Of a DNA stretch of 64,000 nucleotides, positions 51,500 to 62,802 are shown in pieces. The stretch spans positions 26,421,406 to 26,485,405 of the forward strand of contig NC_081409.1 of NCBI RefSeq assembly GCF_030272615.1. Direction: 5' to 3'. The translations under genes were made by a program, and so were the position numbers. How positions within the stretch are numbered: position 1 is the first letter of the stretch; every line of letters begins with the position of its first letter. The DNA is from Cryptomeria japonica. Its lineage: Eukaryota; Streptophyta; Pinopsida; Cupressales; Cupressaceae. The notes beneath the pieces were generated by a model. It made no database searches, was not told where the DNA came from, and worked only from the letters and a program-made list of their open reading frames with translations.

Positions 51500-53970
51500 A
51501 TACAATTTGTGGTGGATCACCAAAATCAAACCTCTTTGATGTAGTATGGCACTGTAGATGGCTGCAAAACCACAATTCAAAAGCTAAGTTAGAATCCTTT
51601 TGTAGAAAATAGTTCATAATTATCAACATAACTATGCATTTAACTATAATTTCTTCGCAATAGAAATGTAGATCACCTCATCTTCTAATCTAGGATCTAT
51701 TGTCTTCTTTGTCTTCTCCTTATCAGCCTTAGGAGTTCTCTTGAATACCTTCTTCAAAGGCTCCAAGTTATGGCCGAACCGCAAAGGGGGCTATTGTCGA
51801 TTAAATACAATTAATATAATGTACAAACATATATACATCAAACAGAATAAAAATATATGATATAGAGAACAAATCTGTACCAGAATCTGAGATGCTTCTC
51901 CAATAGAGTGAGGAGGGATCACCATCGATGGAGCAGTTGTTGCTATTACCTATAGGAAAAATGATCAAGATTAAATACAATTAATATAATAATAAGTATT
52001 GTAGGTTAAAAACAATTAATGTAATATATAAAACAAAAGCATACTGGAGCTTGAAATGCTTCTCCAATACATGGAGGAGGTTTCACCATTGATGAAGTAG
52101 CTATGGATATTTCTTGTATGAAAAATGATAAGATTATAATTCATCACAAGTTCACATGTACACATGTTTTCAATCATCAAATCAAGAAAATAAAGTAGAG
52201 ATAAATACCTTCGCCCTCTCTTGATCCTTGAGCATATCAGGTGCATTCAACATATGTACAAAGCTCAATGGCCGTTGTATATAAAACAGATAAAAAACAC
52301 TAATCAATCTACAAATTCCAACTAAGACAATTTCAACCTTTTCAAACAATTGTACAATTAAAAATGTGTTCAATTAGCTTCTTCCCACGTTTAGGCATCC
52401 TCAAGGATTTATTTTGTTGAGGACCAGGCCTAGACATGGAGGGGGTGCCCTAAAAAAACAAAATTAACACAAGATATTAGTACAGATAATATTAAACATA
52501 ATTTAAAAATTCTAAAATTAAATGACTTGCATAAATTCTATGAAAAGAATACATAAAATAAGGTGTACAAAATATGATACTGCATAGCTCTGTAAGTCAA
52601 AATCAATCTCTGAGAGTGTGACATCGTCAATCTGGGACATTTGGTCCCTTGACAATGCCACAAAACAAACAATTGTCAAGCATTAAAGAGAGTTAGTATA
52701 TCTTGTAATTTTTTTGAATTCAAATGTATTATTCTATTTTAACATGTTACAAAATGAATACCTCAGGCGTCGATGTTGCAGCTGCAATAACTGCGGGAGG
52801 AATATCAAATGTCATTGCTACATCCTTAAATTCATATTGTTTGTATCAATTTAAATCAATCTATAAATGAAAATTCATTTACAATTACAAATTTTAAGTG
52901 ATTGATAAATAAAATGTTATGAATTCAAACCAACACACCTATGTTTGCGGCTGACTACAAAACATGTCCATCAATTCATCCATCAGCGCCATATCCTTAG
53001 TCATGTTGGTCTGACATCTACTCCCACAAATCGTGCATGAATGGGTTGTGGAGCCATCTTCAATGGTCTTGTCATCCATCCCTATGCATATGCCTGATCA
53101 AGTGGGACACACATGCTGAACGGGCTCACCAGCGCCAGCTGCCCCAATTAATGGATCATTGTCCGGTACAAGAGGGTGTGCTAATTGTGTCTCATGTTGG
53201 ATGATCGCATCAGTCAATTTTGTGGCCGCCTAAAGAGTTTGTAGCTCCATCGACTCTTTCAGGGCTACTAGGATAGTCACATGCACCTTCGGTTTAGGTG
53301 CTAGGGGGCGACAAATCTGCGGGTTTACTACCCTACGAGCTCCAGGTCTATCTTGGGCAAAGCCGCCACCTCTACCATGGAACTCTCTCATGTAAAAATA
53401 AGTAGGCTTCTCATTAAGGACAAACTCACAATATACTTTCCTCAAAAAATACAATGGCACCTCATAATTATTACAAGGTTGTTCATCAAAGACCATCCAC
53501 TGCCTATTCCAAAACAAATTTCTCATCTGCACATTGGTACACCAATGTATGGGAAACCTCTTTGCATTAAGAGGTAAGGACTCACTAGTTCTAGGATCAA
53601 CAAAAAGGGCACATATTTGTGCTTTACATATGTTTTTTTTTACTCCCTCATATGATAATCCATTCTCATAAAATGCATGACACCTATCCCTATAGTTTCC
53701 CCATTTTGTAATATGAGTGAAAACTGCAGTGGCACCACTAGCTAATGTTTCTAAGCTAGTGGCAAGAGATAAATGATGTTCAAGGTTAGATGTTTTCAAT
53801 TTATTAATCAGTCTACTTATTTTAGTAGTGTTTTTCCCTAACTGATTAAGCAATTGATCATGTGTAGCTGGTGTACGCTCTAAAGGAGGAGTTGGAGGTG
53901 TATTTTGGGGGTTTTGTTGTGGGTTTTCATCTTTTTGTGGTTCTGGATTTTGAGAATCTGATATATTTGT
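51500..53970 (-). CDS. unrecognised multi-exon gene, right arm of the candidate transposon
   Basis: The main exon (about 53,966-52,940) begins with a Pro/Gln-rich segment (PQKDENPQQNPQNTPPTPP), then a helical stretch NQLGKNTTKISRLINKL, WGNYRDRCHAFYENGL, HWCTNVQMRNLFWNRQW and YFYMREFHGRGGGFAQDRPG. It passes two in-frame stops (near 53,229 and 53,100) to a Cys motif, CTICGSRC. Smaller exon-like pieces follow: a PPAVIAAATSTPE piece near 52,760-52,820, LSRDQMSQIDDVTLSEIDFD (about 52,650-52,590), a basic SRPGPQQNKSLRMPKRGKK (about 52,430-52,380), two near-duplicate exons (SSMVKPPPCIGEA and PSMVIPPHSIGEA, about 52,110-52,045 and 51,955-51,890) and a basic end, FGHNLEPLKKVFKRTPKADK. I do not know this family. 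The charged tail and cysteines would suit a DNA-binding accessory protein. It converges on the transposase-like gene. Confidence 0.4.
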
Positions 53971-54207
53971 AACAAAAAAATTTAAAAATAATCAAAATCA
54001 ATGATTATAAATTCAAAATGTAAATAAAATTTATCAAATATGTAAAATAAACAATTTTTTTTTAACAAACTACATCTTTCCATGGCGCTGGGAAGTGGAA
54101 ATCAAAAGCCCATGCGCAGTTCCACAAGAAAATGCCCCTCCAAAATGCTTTCAGCCACGGGTTGAAAATGAGACCTAGTCGGCGTTAAAAAAAAAATATT
54201 GACAAGA

Positions 54208-54355
54208 AGCGCGTACACGGTTTTAAAACACTAAGACCGTGTATGGGGTCCTAATTTCTAAGGTATCGCGTATGCAGTCTTAGTTTTTAAGGACCGCGTA
54301 TGCAACCCCTTCCCTTTAGGCTCGGCATAAATGAACCAAAGCGCGTATGGGGTTA
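54208..54355. repeat. cluster 3 of the 13-bp GTACRCGGT motif
   Basis: GCGCGTACACGGTT, ACCGTGTATGGGGTC, ATCGCGTATGCAGTC, ACCGCGTATGCAACC and AGCGCGTATGGGGTT occur within 150 bases. This is the densest cluster, immediately upstream of the minus-strand gene. Confidence 0.75.
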
Positions 54356-54539
54356 TTCAAAATTCAAAAACCACTTTACGTGCTATCTGTTTTTTCAATT
54401 GTTTTTAGGTGTGTGTCCACTTTTTGGTACCATCTTTGTGCACACACCGATGAACAAAGTACAACATGTTTTTTTGGATCAAATGGTTTTATGCACAAAG
54501 GTAGATGGCAGGTTGTTGAAGGAAAAATAATATAAGTGA

Positions 54540-56720
54540 AGAAGTGAATTCTCTTGAAATGGGAATAGTTTTGTTAGAGAGATACCTTGTTTATTGGTGG
54601 GAGGCACATTGATTGAACTGCAAAAGAAATTATATTTAACAGTAAGTATGCAAAATGGAAAATACTTATAATAAGGGGTTTGAAAAATAATAATTTGAAG
54701 GAGCAGAATGTAAAAATTCAAGAAACTAAATGGAAGACCTGGCGACATGAGTAAAATGCCTGTAATGTATATATCTGGATTTGGAAAGCTTGTTAAGCTA
54801 GGTTGGTAGGGAGTATTGTCCCTACATTGAAAAGAAAGACTTTAGAACAAATAATTTTAATAATCTGCAAAGAGTGCACAAACTATGAAGATTGAAATGA
54901 AATGAAATTGATGTCTTTTGAATGGAAGCAAAATGGAGGACAACTACCTTGTTTTTTGGTTATAGCTTGTTGTATGGCACAAACAAGACTTATGTCCAGT
55001 TTTCTTAAATACATCACTGCGAGATTGATTCAACGAGGAACATAAACATATGTTAGAATTGAACATGCAAGATGCCAAATAGAGAATAACATATTCCAAG
55101 AATAGATGCAAAGAATGGGAAACTAAGCAGGATTAGTAAAGGATACCTGTTACAATTGGTTCACTATTTGAAACGAATGTGGCAAGAGGACATACATGGC
55201 ATAGAAGATAACAGGTAACAATTAAAAAATATTGAATTATAGCCAAGCAAAAGTTTAAAGAGAAATGTATTGTTAGTGTTAATTCTGAAACAAATAACTT
55301 AGTAATTATTGTATAATAAACGTATGTTGCGGCTATTTTTGATAGAAAGGAAGTGAATGTGTTAATAGAAACAATCAAAAATCATATTAGTGTGAGGTGT
55401 ACTTACAAGAGTTACGGTATTAATGTTAAATACTACATTGGTGAAGCTGACAGAAAGAGGAGGTATGTACCAATGACTGCAATAAAAGTTAAATTGTGAA
55501 TTTACATCTATGTATTAAAGAGTGCAATAGAAACTATTATCTGTATTCAAAGGATACCTACAATATACATTGTATGCAAGTGATGAAGTTAGAAAATGAT
55601 ACCTTTGACTGATGTTTTTGGTATTTTAGATAAGTGTGGTGTGGACGAACAACCTTAGTTTGAGGAGCACTTGGTATGTTACATCTTTTTATGAGCAAAC
55701 AATAATTTTAAAATACAATTGGTCATTTTTAAGCATATAGCATTAAGTATAGTATGTATTTAAAGGAAAATGAGAGACTACGTTATATGGAAGCAATAGA
55801 AGTAAAACATAATACTTGTAATATTTCTTTTTTGGTATCTAGGGCAAATGCAGTGCAAAGATAGAGCCTTATCTTGAGGGAAATTTGTGATCTTATATGT
55901 CTGGGTAGGTTGAACAATAATTTTTAAGAAAGAATCGGCTAACTATAAAGACTTAAATGAAAGAAATTGATGGGTTTGAATGTGAAGCAATTATGTTAAG
56001 AGAATAACATATTCTGAGAATAGATGCAAAAAAGAGGAAACCGGGAAGGATTAGTAAAGAGTACTCATTATAATTTGTTTTTTGTTTAAAACGTATGCAC
56101 CAGAAGAATGCACATGGCATAGAAGGTAAGGGTAAACAATCCAGAATGTAGTCAATTATATCTGAGGCACAGTTCAAAGAGAAATGTATTGCTAGTGTCA
56201 ATTGTGAAACAAATAGTTTAGTAGTAATTTCTTTATAAAAAAGGAAGGGAATGTTTTAAGAGGAAGAATTAAAATTCATATTTAGTGTGACGTGTACTTA
56301 CAAGAGTTGCATCATGCATGTTAAATAGCAGATTGGTGTGTTCTGGGATCAATCTTCTATGCTATGTGAAATGAAGCATTCAAACCAAATGTTTTGAATA
56401 GGATGGAAAGAATGCACTAACTATAAAGACTATAATGAAAGAAATTGATGGGTTTAAAGGTGAAGCAACTATGTAAAGAGAATAATATATTCTGAGAATA
56501 GTCACACAAAAAAAGAGGGAACTGGGAAGGATTAGTAAAGCATACCCATTACAATTCGTTTGTTGTTTAAAAGGTATGTGCCAGAAGGATGTACATGGCA
56601 TACAAGGTAAGGGTAAACAATACAAAATATAGTCAATTATACCTAAGCCACGGTTCAAAGAGAAATATATTATTTGTGTCGATTCTAAAATAAATAGTTT
56701 AGCAGTAAGTGCACAGTGTT
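54540..56720. repeat. three direct copies of a 0.3-0.45-kb non-coding repeat
   Basis: Copies lie at about 54,870-55,310, 55,929-56,229 and 56,399-56,715. Shared phrases are AACTATAAAGACTxxAATGAAA, GAATAACATATTCTGAGAAT, AGGATTAGTAAAGxATACC, GxACATGGCATAGAAGGTAA and AAAGAGAAATGTATTG. The second and third are closest to each other. No frame is conserved across them. Confidence 0.8.
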
Positions 56721-59456
56721 GTTTAAACTCTAACAAAAGCATCGATACATGTGCAAGCAAGCTATTTTTTCACATTTGTTTGCAATTTGTTGTGATTTTA
56801 TATTTTTTTACTTTTGTGTACAATGTTATGTGTTGCCTTGTGTTCCTCATGCATGCTAAAGTGCATGTATACATGCATAGACACAGACACATATAGACAC
56901 ACACACAAACATAGACATATATAGTCACAAATACACACACATATTGATGTAATTAAATGTAAGATCCATGTAATGTTCTTTTGTACACGTTACATTGGAA
57001 TATATTGATTAAGTCTTGCCAAAAATGATATAATGAATAGCAATGTTAAATACATAATAAACTCAAAAGCGAGAAAATTACATTATACGTTGTTGCATAT
57101 GTGAATGTAACTATCCTACACAAGCAATTTACCACACGAGTAGAAGTTGTATGTTTTGCAATGAAATTAAATGAGACAGTATAAGTGGGAATTTAAAAAT
57201 ACCCAAGTAATGTCATTCTTGTCACATTGTAACCCTGACCCCAAAAAAAAGGCTGAGACAAACTGTCATGGCTTTGTCCTTGTCAAAGCAAATAGGTGTT
57301 AATATATGGCAAAGTGATATTTAATTTGTATGGAAAGTTAGTACACTATAATGATCAATAACAAATTTTAGACATTGAAGCAGTTAAAGAGAATAAGAAG
57401 TGTAACTGATACAATCTAAAATATCAAAGAAGGCCAAAAATATTTGCAAACAAATATTGGCAAATGTTTTCTATTATTAGATTAAATCCATAATTTTAAC
57501 TTAAATTGGTGAGAAGGACAATGTTTGGGACATATACCTTTGTTGCAACTTGAATTAGGTTGCGATCAACTGGAAAGGAAAATTGGCTTTTATTGTGAAA
57601 GTTACTGTAAAGTTGCAATAGAGAAATCATGAGTAAATGTTTGTGGATGAATGGGAAAATGATATATAATCCTCTATTGGAGTTAGAAAATTAAGATGAC
57701 CAATAAGAAATATAAGATGAGAAGCAATGGAAGATAGTATGAAGTGGAAGTGCAACAACACGAAATATTGTGCTAAAACAAAATGAATAAAATTTATTTA
57801 TGGTTATAAATACCTGATTGGAAGTCACATAGTTGAGAAGTGGTACCTTTGAAATGCATACGTTGCTTGTAAGATGGATCTCATTGTATTTAAATCCCAT
57901 TCGGACGTGACTTTTTAATATGTGTTTTATTGACAAGAAGTATGTTGGAAACTTATGTTATCTATTATTCAATGGCAAGATATTAATCTACTATGCAACA
58001 TATGATAAGGAATATAATAAAGGAAGAAGAGTTTATGCATGAGAAAGATACAAAGGATACATGTAAATTCAAACAAAACAATTTAAAAAATACTTGGAGA
58101 CAAATATAAAGAAATAATGTTTATTATTAAGTTAAATACCTGATTTAGACTTACATTGCCAAGAAGTGGAGTGTTAGGGACATATAGTTGTGTTCAAAAT
58201 TGAATGAGCATGGGATGGAATAAAGTAGAAAACTTGCTTGTATTGTGAGCTATGTTGAGTAGACTTACCATTGACATATATTGCATCTACTTTGTCTTCT
58301 ATAGACACTAACATTTGTGTCTAGCATAGTATGCAGTGCACGAGATATTTTGAAATGAAGATGAGATAAAATAAATTGTTAGATCAAAATAATTATTACT
58401 AAGCATTATATAAGTGCAAAATAATTGGAAAGGGAAGATTATTCTAGAAAGTATAATATGTTTGTGGGAAATTGCAATTACCTTCTTGTTGCATAAGTTC
58501 AATTTATTGTTTAACTACAACAAAGGTGCAATATTGTTAGGAGAAGAGTATTGGGAAGTTCAATAGAGCAGTGGGAAATGGACCATAACATTGACAAAAA
58601 TATTAAATTTAACCTAAATATTAATGAATGGTGGAAGGATGACAAGCCTGAACCATTGCAAGCAACAGAGGGAAGTAATTGTGATTGCTTGTGACTGGCA
58701 ACTGTCATAGCCAGTATGGCTTGAAGCAAGCAAAAGTTTGCTAGCCAATGTGGAGATGCACATTCTACCATTGACAAATATTTTTTTGGTTGTATAGTAG
58801 TTGTAAGTGAGCTTCTTCCTTCTTTCTAATGGTGGTATAAGCATTTTTCTCCATTTTTTAATACCTTTCAAAAGAGAATGGTGGTTCAATTCACAAACCT
58901 TCAATTGATCTGACTGTTGAAATTACATATGCATATATGGTTCTGACCAAGATAATGGATATATCCATTACAACGATTAAAAGCCTTTGAAAAGGAAAAA
59001 ATATCAACGGATATAAACATATAGATGTATTATATATACATGTACATGTATATACATGTATATATAAACATGCACATTAGTTTGCATAAGGAACACATAG
59101 AAGTACAAAACATTGTAGAGAAAAGCAAGAGAAGCAAAATCACAATACATTGTAGAGAGATGTGAAAAATTAGCTTACTTGCACGTGCAACAAACCTTTC
59201 ATTAAACTTTCAACAACACTTTGGAAACCCAAGCACGGACAATATACAATCTTCTCCTCACAAGCAAAGCTCTGACCCAAAAATTTGGTCAATATTGTTA
59301 GCCTATGCAGCTTGCCTTGCAAAATAAACTTATTATCATCACAAAAAGAAAAGTACCAAACAAAGTCATAAATGCATCAAGTCACATTATTTTTCCTTTT
59401 CCTTCTCCATTTATATATACAAGCTTAAATATACATACATACATATACACATATAT
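56721..59456. other. AT-rich intergenic with weak repeats
   Basis: A CA-rich microsatellite lies at 56,875-56,945 and a self-complementary TATACATGTACATGTATATA run at 59,033-59,070. Segments near 57,470-57,620 and 58,115-58,260 resemble each other (TTATTAxxTTAAATxC, GGGACATATAxxTxTGTT). No gene recognised. Confidence 0.5.
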
Positions 59457-60599
59457 TGTTGGCTTGATGATGATTTTTGTAATGGATGACGTCATGTGTT
59501 GCCATTGATGGCACATGTATACAAACACATATGTTCACATTGTCATAGTCATCTTAGTTAAGAAAAACTGGCACTACTCCTAATTCTTTGTAATGCAAAA
59601 CCAGTATTATATGTATAGAGAAGTCCAATCGATTTTGAAGGTGTCTAACTAGTATATGTAGACAACCAGTACATGCAGGAATGACATGACACCAGCTTGG
59701 AGATACTGTGAAGATCATCAAAGAAGAAAATGGAGGACAATCAGTCTATGAGTTGGAAGAGGTGAACTCTTAACCAGTATCGGTGTTCCGACCAGTTTCA
59801 CTGATTGTGTGATGAGGTATCACCGATCGTGATGAGTTATCTCTAACCAACAGATTTGGCGGCAATCTGTGATGTGTTATGTTAGATTGTCCAAATACAC
59901 TGCACCTAGGAAATTGTGATGAGGTTCCTGAGCCGACATGAAATCTAATGTCTATATAATGACATTGTGATGAACTATTTTTATGATGCGAGATAGAAGT
60001 GTTAAGGTGTTGTGATTTACTAAAGGCATTGCAGAGTATGTCAGCGATGCAATTTTGAGTGATCAGAAGAGGATCTATTCAAGCAAGATGTGATATTTCT
60101 AGATCACACCACCTGTTGTTTTCTAATCACTACAATAGTCAAATCCCCTAACCGGGTAAGCTCTAACAAACTTCATTGTACAAATCCTCTAACCAGGGGA
60201 TCCATTAGTTTGGGTTTGAAATTCTCTACCGAGGTTACTCCTTATAGGGTACTACCTTTAACAGGGTATAGCTCCTAACAAGGCTTTGGGATCTTTAACA
60301 GGATTCGCTCCTAGCAGAGCACTTTGTAGACCTTAACCAGTCAGCTACCTATTACTTCATATAGTTAACTTGTGAGTCCCATCTCACTGTGGTTTTTCCC
60401 AGTTGGGTTTTCCACGTATAAGATCTTGTGTTATGGTGGATGTTTTACTTGTTGTGGATGCTTTAATATCACTTTGGATTGCATGCATAGTATTAAGTAA
60501 AGTGGTTAACTAACTTTACCAGTCTGTGTTTGAAGTGGTATTATTTTTGTTGTCACTGATTCACCCCCCCCCCCCTCTCAGTACTTCATAAGTCTATCA
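59457..60599 (+). repeat. 5-prime LTR
   Basis: Starts TGTTGG and ends TCTATCA just before the primer site. It contains a 12-C run at 60,564-60,575 and repeated CCTAACCGGG/CTAACCAGGG phrases. Confidence 0.8.
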
Positions 60600-60601
60600 A
60601 T

Positions 60602-60613
60602 TGGTATCAGAGC
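60602..60613 (+). other. primer-binding site, tRNA-Met type
   Basis: TGGTATCAGAGC, two bases after the LTR end. Confidence 0.92.
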
Positions 60614-60661
60614 GTAACTTCCTTATGGCTTAATCGCTTGGAAGGAAACCCTAAAGCCACT

Positions 60662-61947
60662 ATGGGAGATATGAGTTATTTAGAGATGGCTAGAGTGCTT
60701 GATGCTACCAAGGAAGAGCTTGAAACTCTAAGGGTCAGATTTAAAGCTTCACAAGATAAAAGGAGAGAACTGACTGAGCAACTATTGGAGATATATGACA
60801 AAAGTTCTTTAGATGAGGGCAACATTGATGCATTGGTTGAAGAAGTTGAAAAATTGAATGGTGAAAAGCTAAATCTGAGGAGAGAGCTAGAAGCCTAACA
60901 ATCTGTATGAGCCAAGAGCTTGAAGTAAGAAGGGTAGCTGAAGACCTAATCAAAGAGAGAGATCATGAGATTTTCAAAATCAAATAGTTGAATGCAACTT
61001 TGCATGAACATTGGCATGAGGAGAAGGAAGAGAAAGAAGCTTTGCATCTAGATCTTGAAATGGCAACATCTCTAAGAGAGACTCTAACAAAACACAATGA
61101 AGATCTTGCCAGAGAGCTCATTGGGGCTAATGGGAAGCTTGAAAAGTTCAAGAAGAGTTCTTCTATGCTGGATGAGCAGATATCTCAAAGGATGAAAGGT
61201 GACACATCTGTATTAGGTTTCAATACATATGAGAAAGGAAAATCTTCTGGTACCAAGAGCAACATGCACAAAGGTAAAACTTCTCCTAAGGCTAACAAGC
61301 CTACTGGTAAGAAAGCTTTCAAACTTGTTTGCTTTATCTATCACAAACCTGGACATACTGCTAATGTGTGTAGAGGCAGATCTAATGAGAATATAGGCTA
61401 TAATGCAAATGCTAGGTATGTAAGATTTGAAGGTCATTGTTTTACATGCAACATGTATGGACATAGATCAATTGAATGTAGATATGGAGCAAACAATCTG
61501 GCACCTCACATGATTCTAATACCTAATGGTGATTGGAGAAGAACCTATGACAACCGGGGAAACATGAATTGGCAGAAACCCTATGTAAACCAGTTTAGTC
61601 CATATGAAATGGAAAAGGTAACAAATGTGATTTGCACCATTTGCAATAATTATGGTCATGTGGCTATGAAATATAGAAGGAGAACTGGAAGAGGTAATGT
61701 AGGACCTTGGAGATCATCTGGGATGGCTTGCTATCATTGTCACAAACTGGGACACGTGGAAAAGTTCTGTATAACCAGGAAGAACAAACCAGTTAACCAC
61801 TCTGTAGATCAGAAAGGTAAGCAGAAGGTCAATGTTGAGGAAACTAGAGAGGAGATGAACAAAATCTGGAAGAAGAAGAATGAGGACAAGCCTGCAGAAG
61901 AATCTAACCCTTCACCTAGTGTGGAGAATCATGCACCGGTGAATTAA
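60662..61947 (+). pseudogene. gag-like protein: coiled coil plus four zinc knuckles, one frameshift
   Basis: An ATG at 60,662 (MGDMSYLEMARVLDATKEEL) opens a coiled-coil segment that ends at a stop at 60,896. The frame resumes, shifted, by 60,988 (MNATLHEHWHEEKEEKEALH) and runs 319 codons to 61,947. Four CX2CX4HX4C-type knuckles are seen in the second part: CFIYHKPGHTANVC (115-128), CFTCNMYGHRSIEC (151-164), CTICNNYGHVAMKY (216-229) and CYHCHKLGHVEKFC (248-261). The first and third each have one cysteine replaced by tyrosine, a TGT to TAT change. Zinc knuckles bind the element's RNA. No protease or enzyme domain follows in the remaining 600 bases, so this looks like a gag-only, non-autonomous element. 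Confidence 0.75.
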
Positions 61948-62441
61948 GCTTTTAAACAAGCCTGAGGGGAGCATAGAGGTAAATCTACTTCCGGACCCCT
62001 TGAAGAATGTGTGGTAAGAGAGTTTTGCATTTTGAGTTATTTTGTGAGAATTCTTGATATCATTGTCTATCGGTTTTCAAAATATTATCAACCGGTTATA
62101 TACCTGTCAGTATAGGTGAGTTTTGTTAAGCGGTATATTAGGGTTTGTTACCCTATCGATTGAGTAATTAATGCAATGGGTAAGTTTATAAAAGCAAGTT
62201 TTACTATGTTATTTTTATCCTAATTGCATTCAAAGAAGAGTTTTTGAGCACCTGCAGGAGAAAAAGAGAATTGCTAGCTGATTGTAAACGGATTTATGTC
62301 GCGGATCGAAAGATTGAATCGGATTCGAAGAGCAGTAAAGGCGAAACGAGTGTACATTCGAGAGATCAATAGGAAACCTTGACAACGTGAAGGAAATAAG
62401 TTATTCTTTTGTTAATATTTCTCAAATCAAATTTATCCAAA
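61948..62441. other. spacer between gag and second frame
   Basis: Contains a purine-rich CCTGAGGGGAGCATAGAGG near 61,962 and ACCGGTTATATACC near 62,093. No frame of note. Confidence 0.4.
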
Positions 62442-62564
62442 ATGGCATCATCATCTATGCAAGCAGAGAGACTTGTGGTTACTTCTGAACCTATGGAGTC
62501 TATAGAATCAGACAAAATAGTATCATACAATGCATTGTCTTAAGTTCTTGATGGTGTTATGATC
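62442..62564 (+). pseudogene. second frame of the LTR element, cut by an insertion
   Basis: An ATG at 62,442 starts MASSSMQAERLVVTSEPMES and runs 33 codons to a TAA at 62,541. The reading continues as VLDGVMI before the sequence changes to a new LTR at 62,565. Family not recognised. Confidence 0.35.
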
Positions 62565-62582
62565 TGTTGAAACAATGTAGCT

Positions 62583-62647
62583 TCGATAAGATAAATGATT
62601 GAATGAGAGATAAATGAATTCTCTCATTCAATCATCTATCCTATCGA
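62583..62647. repeat. 27-bp inverted repeat with 11-base loop
   Basis: The left arm (62,583-62,609) and right arm (62,621-62,647) pair over 27 bases with about two mismatches. The central GATTGAATGAGAG / CTCTCATTCAATC part is perfect. The hairpin is right at the start of the LTR. Confidence 0.9.
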
Positions 62648-62768
62648 TAAATCTACATGCTAATGGTAGACATCATAATCATATTTATAAGCATTTATAT
62701 CATCGATCGAGATATGATCGTATTTGCTATGTTGTGATTGTAATTGGTTTGCATATCTATTCTAGTTG

Positions 62769-62802
62769 TCATATGACAACACTAATTAGTGTTGTCATAT
62801 GA
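62769..62802. repeat. perfect 34-bp palindrome
   Basis: TCATATGACAACACTAA is followed directly by its exact reverse complement. Five more bases on each side match with one exception, giving a near-perfect 44-bp palindrome. Each arm itself contains the palindrome TCATATGA. Confidence 0.95.

Larger units (their letters stand above)
45300..54360. mobile_element. candidate DNA transposon with inward-facing gene pair (not a family I can name)
   Basis: The limits are set by two clusters of the same 13-bp motif at 45,305-45,405 and 54,208-54,355. Between them lie a plus-strand transposase-like gene (45,721-48,592), a 359-bp-unit tandem array (49,107-50,694) and a minus-strand multi-exon gene (53,970-51,500). 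Subterminal arrays of a short motif around a transposase gene are the usual layout of CACTA-like and some other DNA transposons. Exact terminal inverted repeats and a target duplication were not found. A third motif cluster at 40.8 kb could instead be the true left end, giving 13.5 kb. Confidence 0.45.
59457..62564 (+). mobile_element. LTR retrotransposon, 5-prime part, interrupted at 62,565
   Basis: A 1,143-bp LTR (TGTTGGCTTGATGATG...GTCTATCA), a tRNA-Met primer site, a gag-like gene with four zinc knuckles and the start of a second frame at 62,442. The sequence is then cut by the LTR of another element. The 3-prime part must lie beyond the window or be lost. LTR phrases (GTGGTTTTTCCCAGTTGGG, TGATTCACCCCC) are shared with the Copia LTRs at 33-40 kb. 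Confidence 0.8.
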
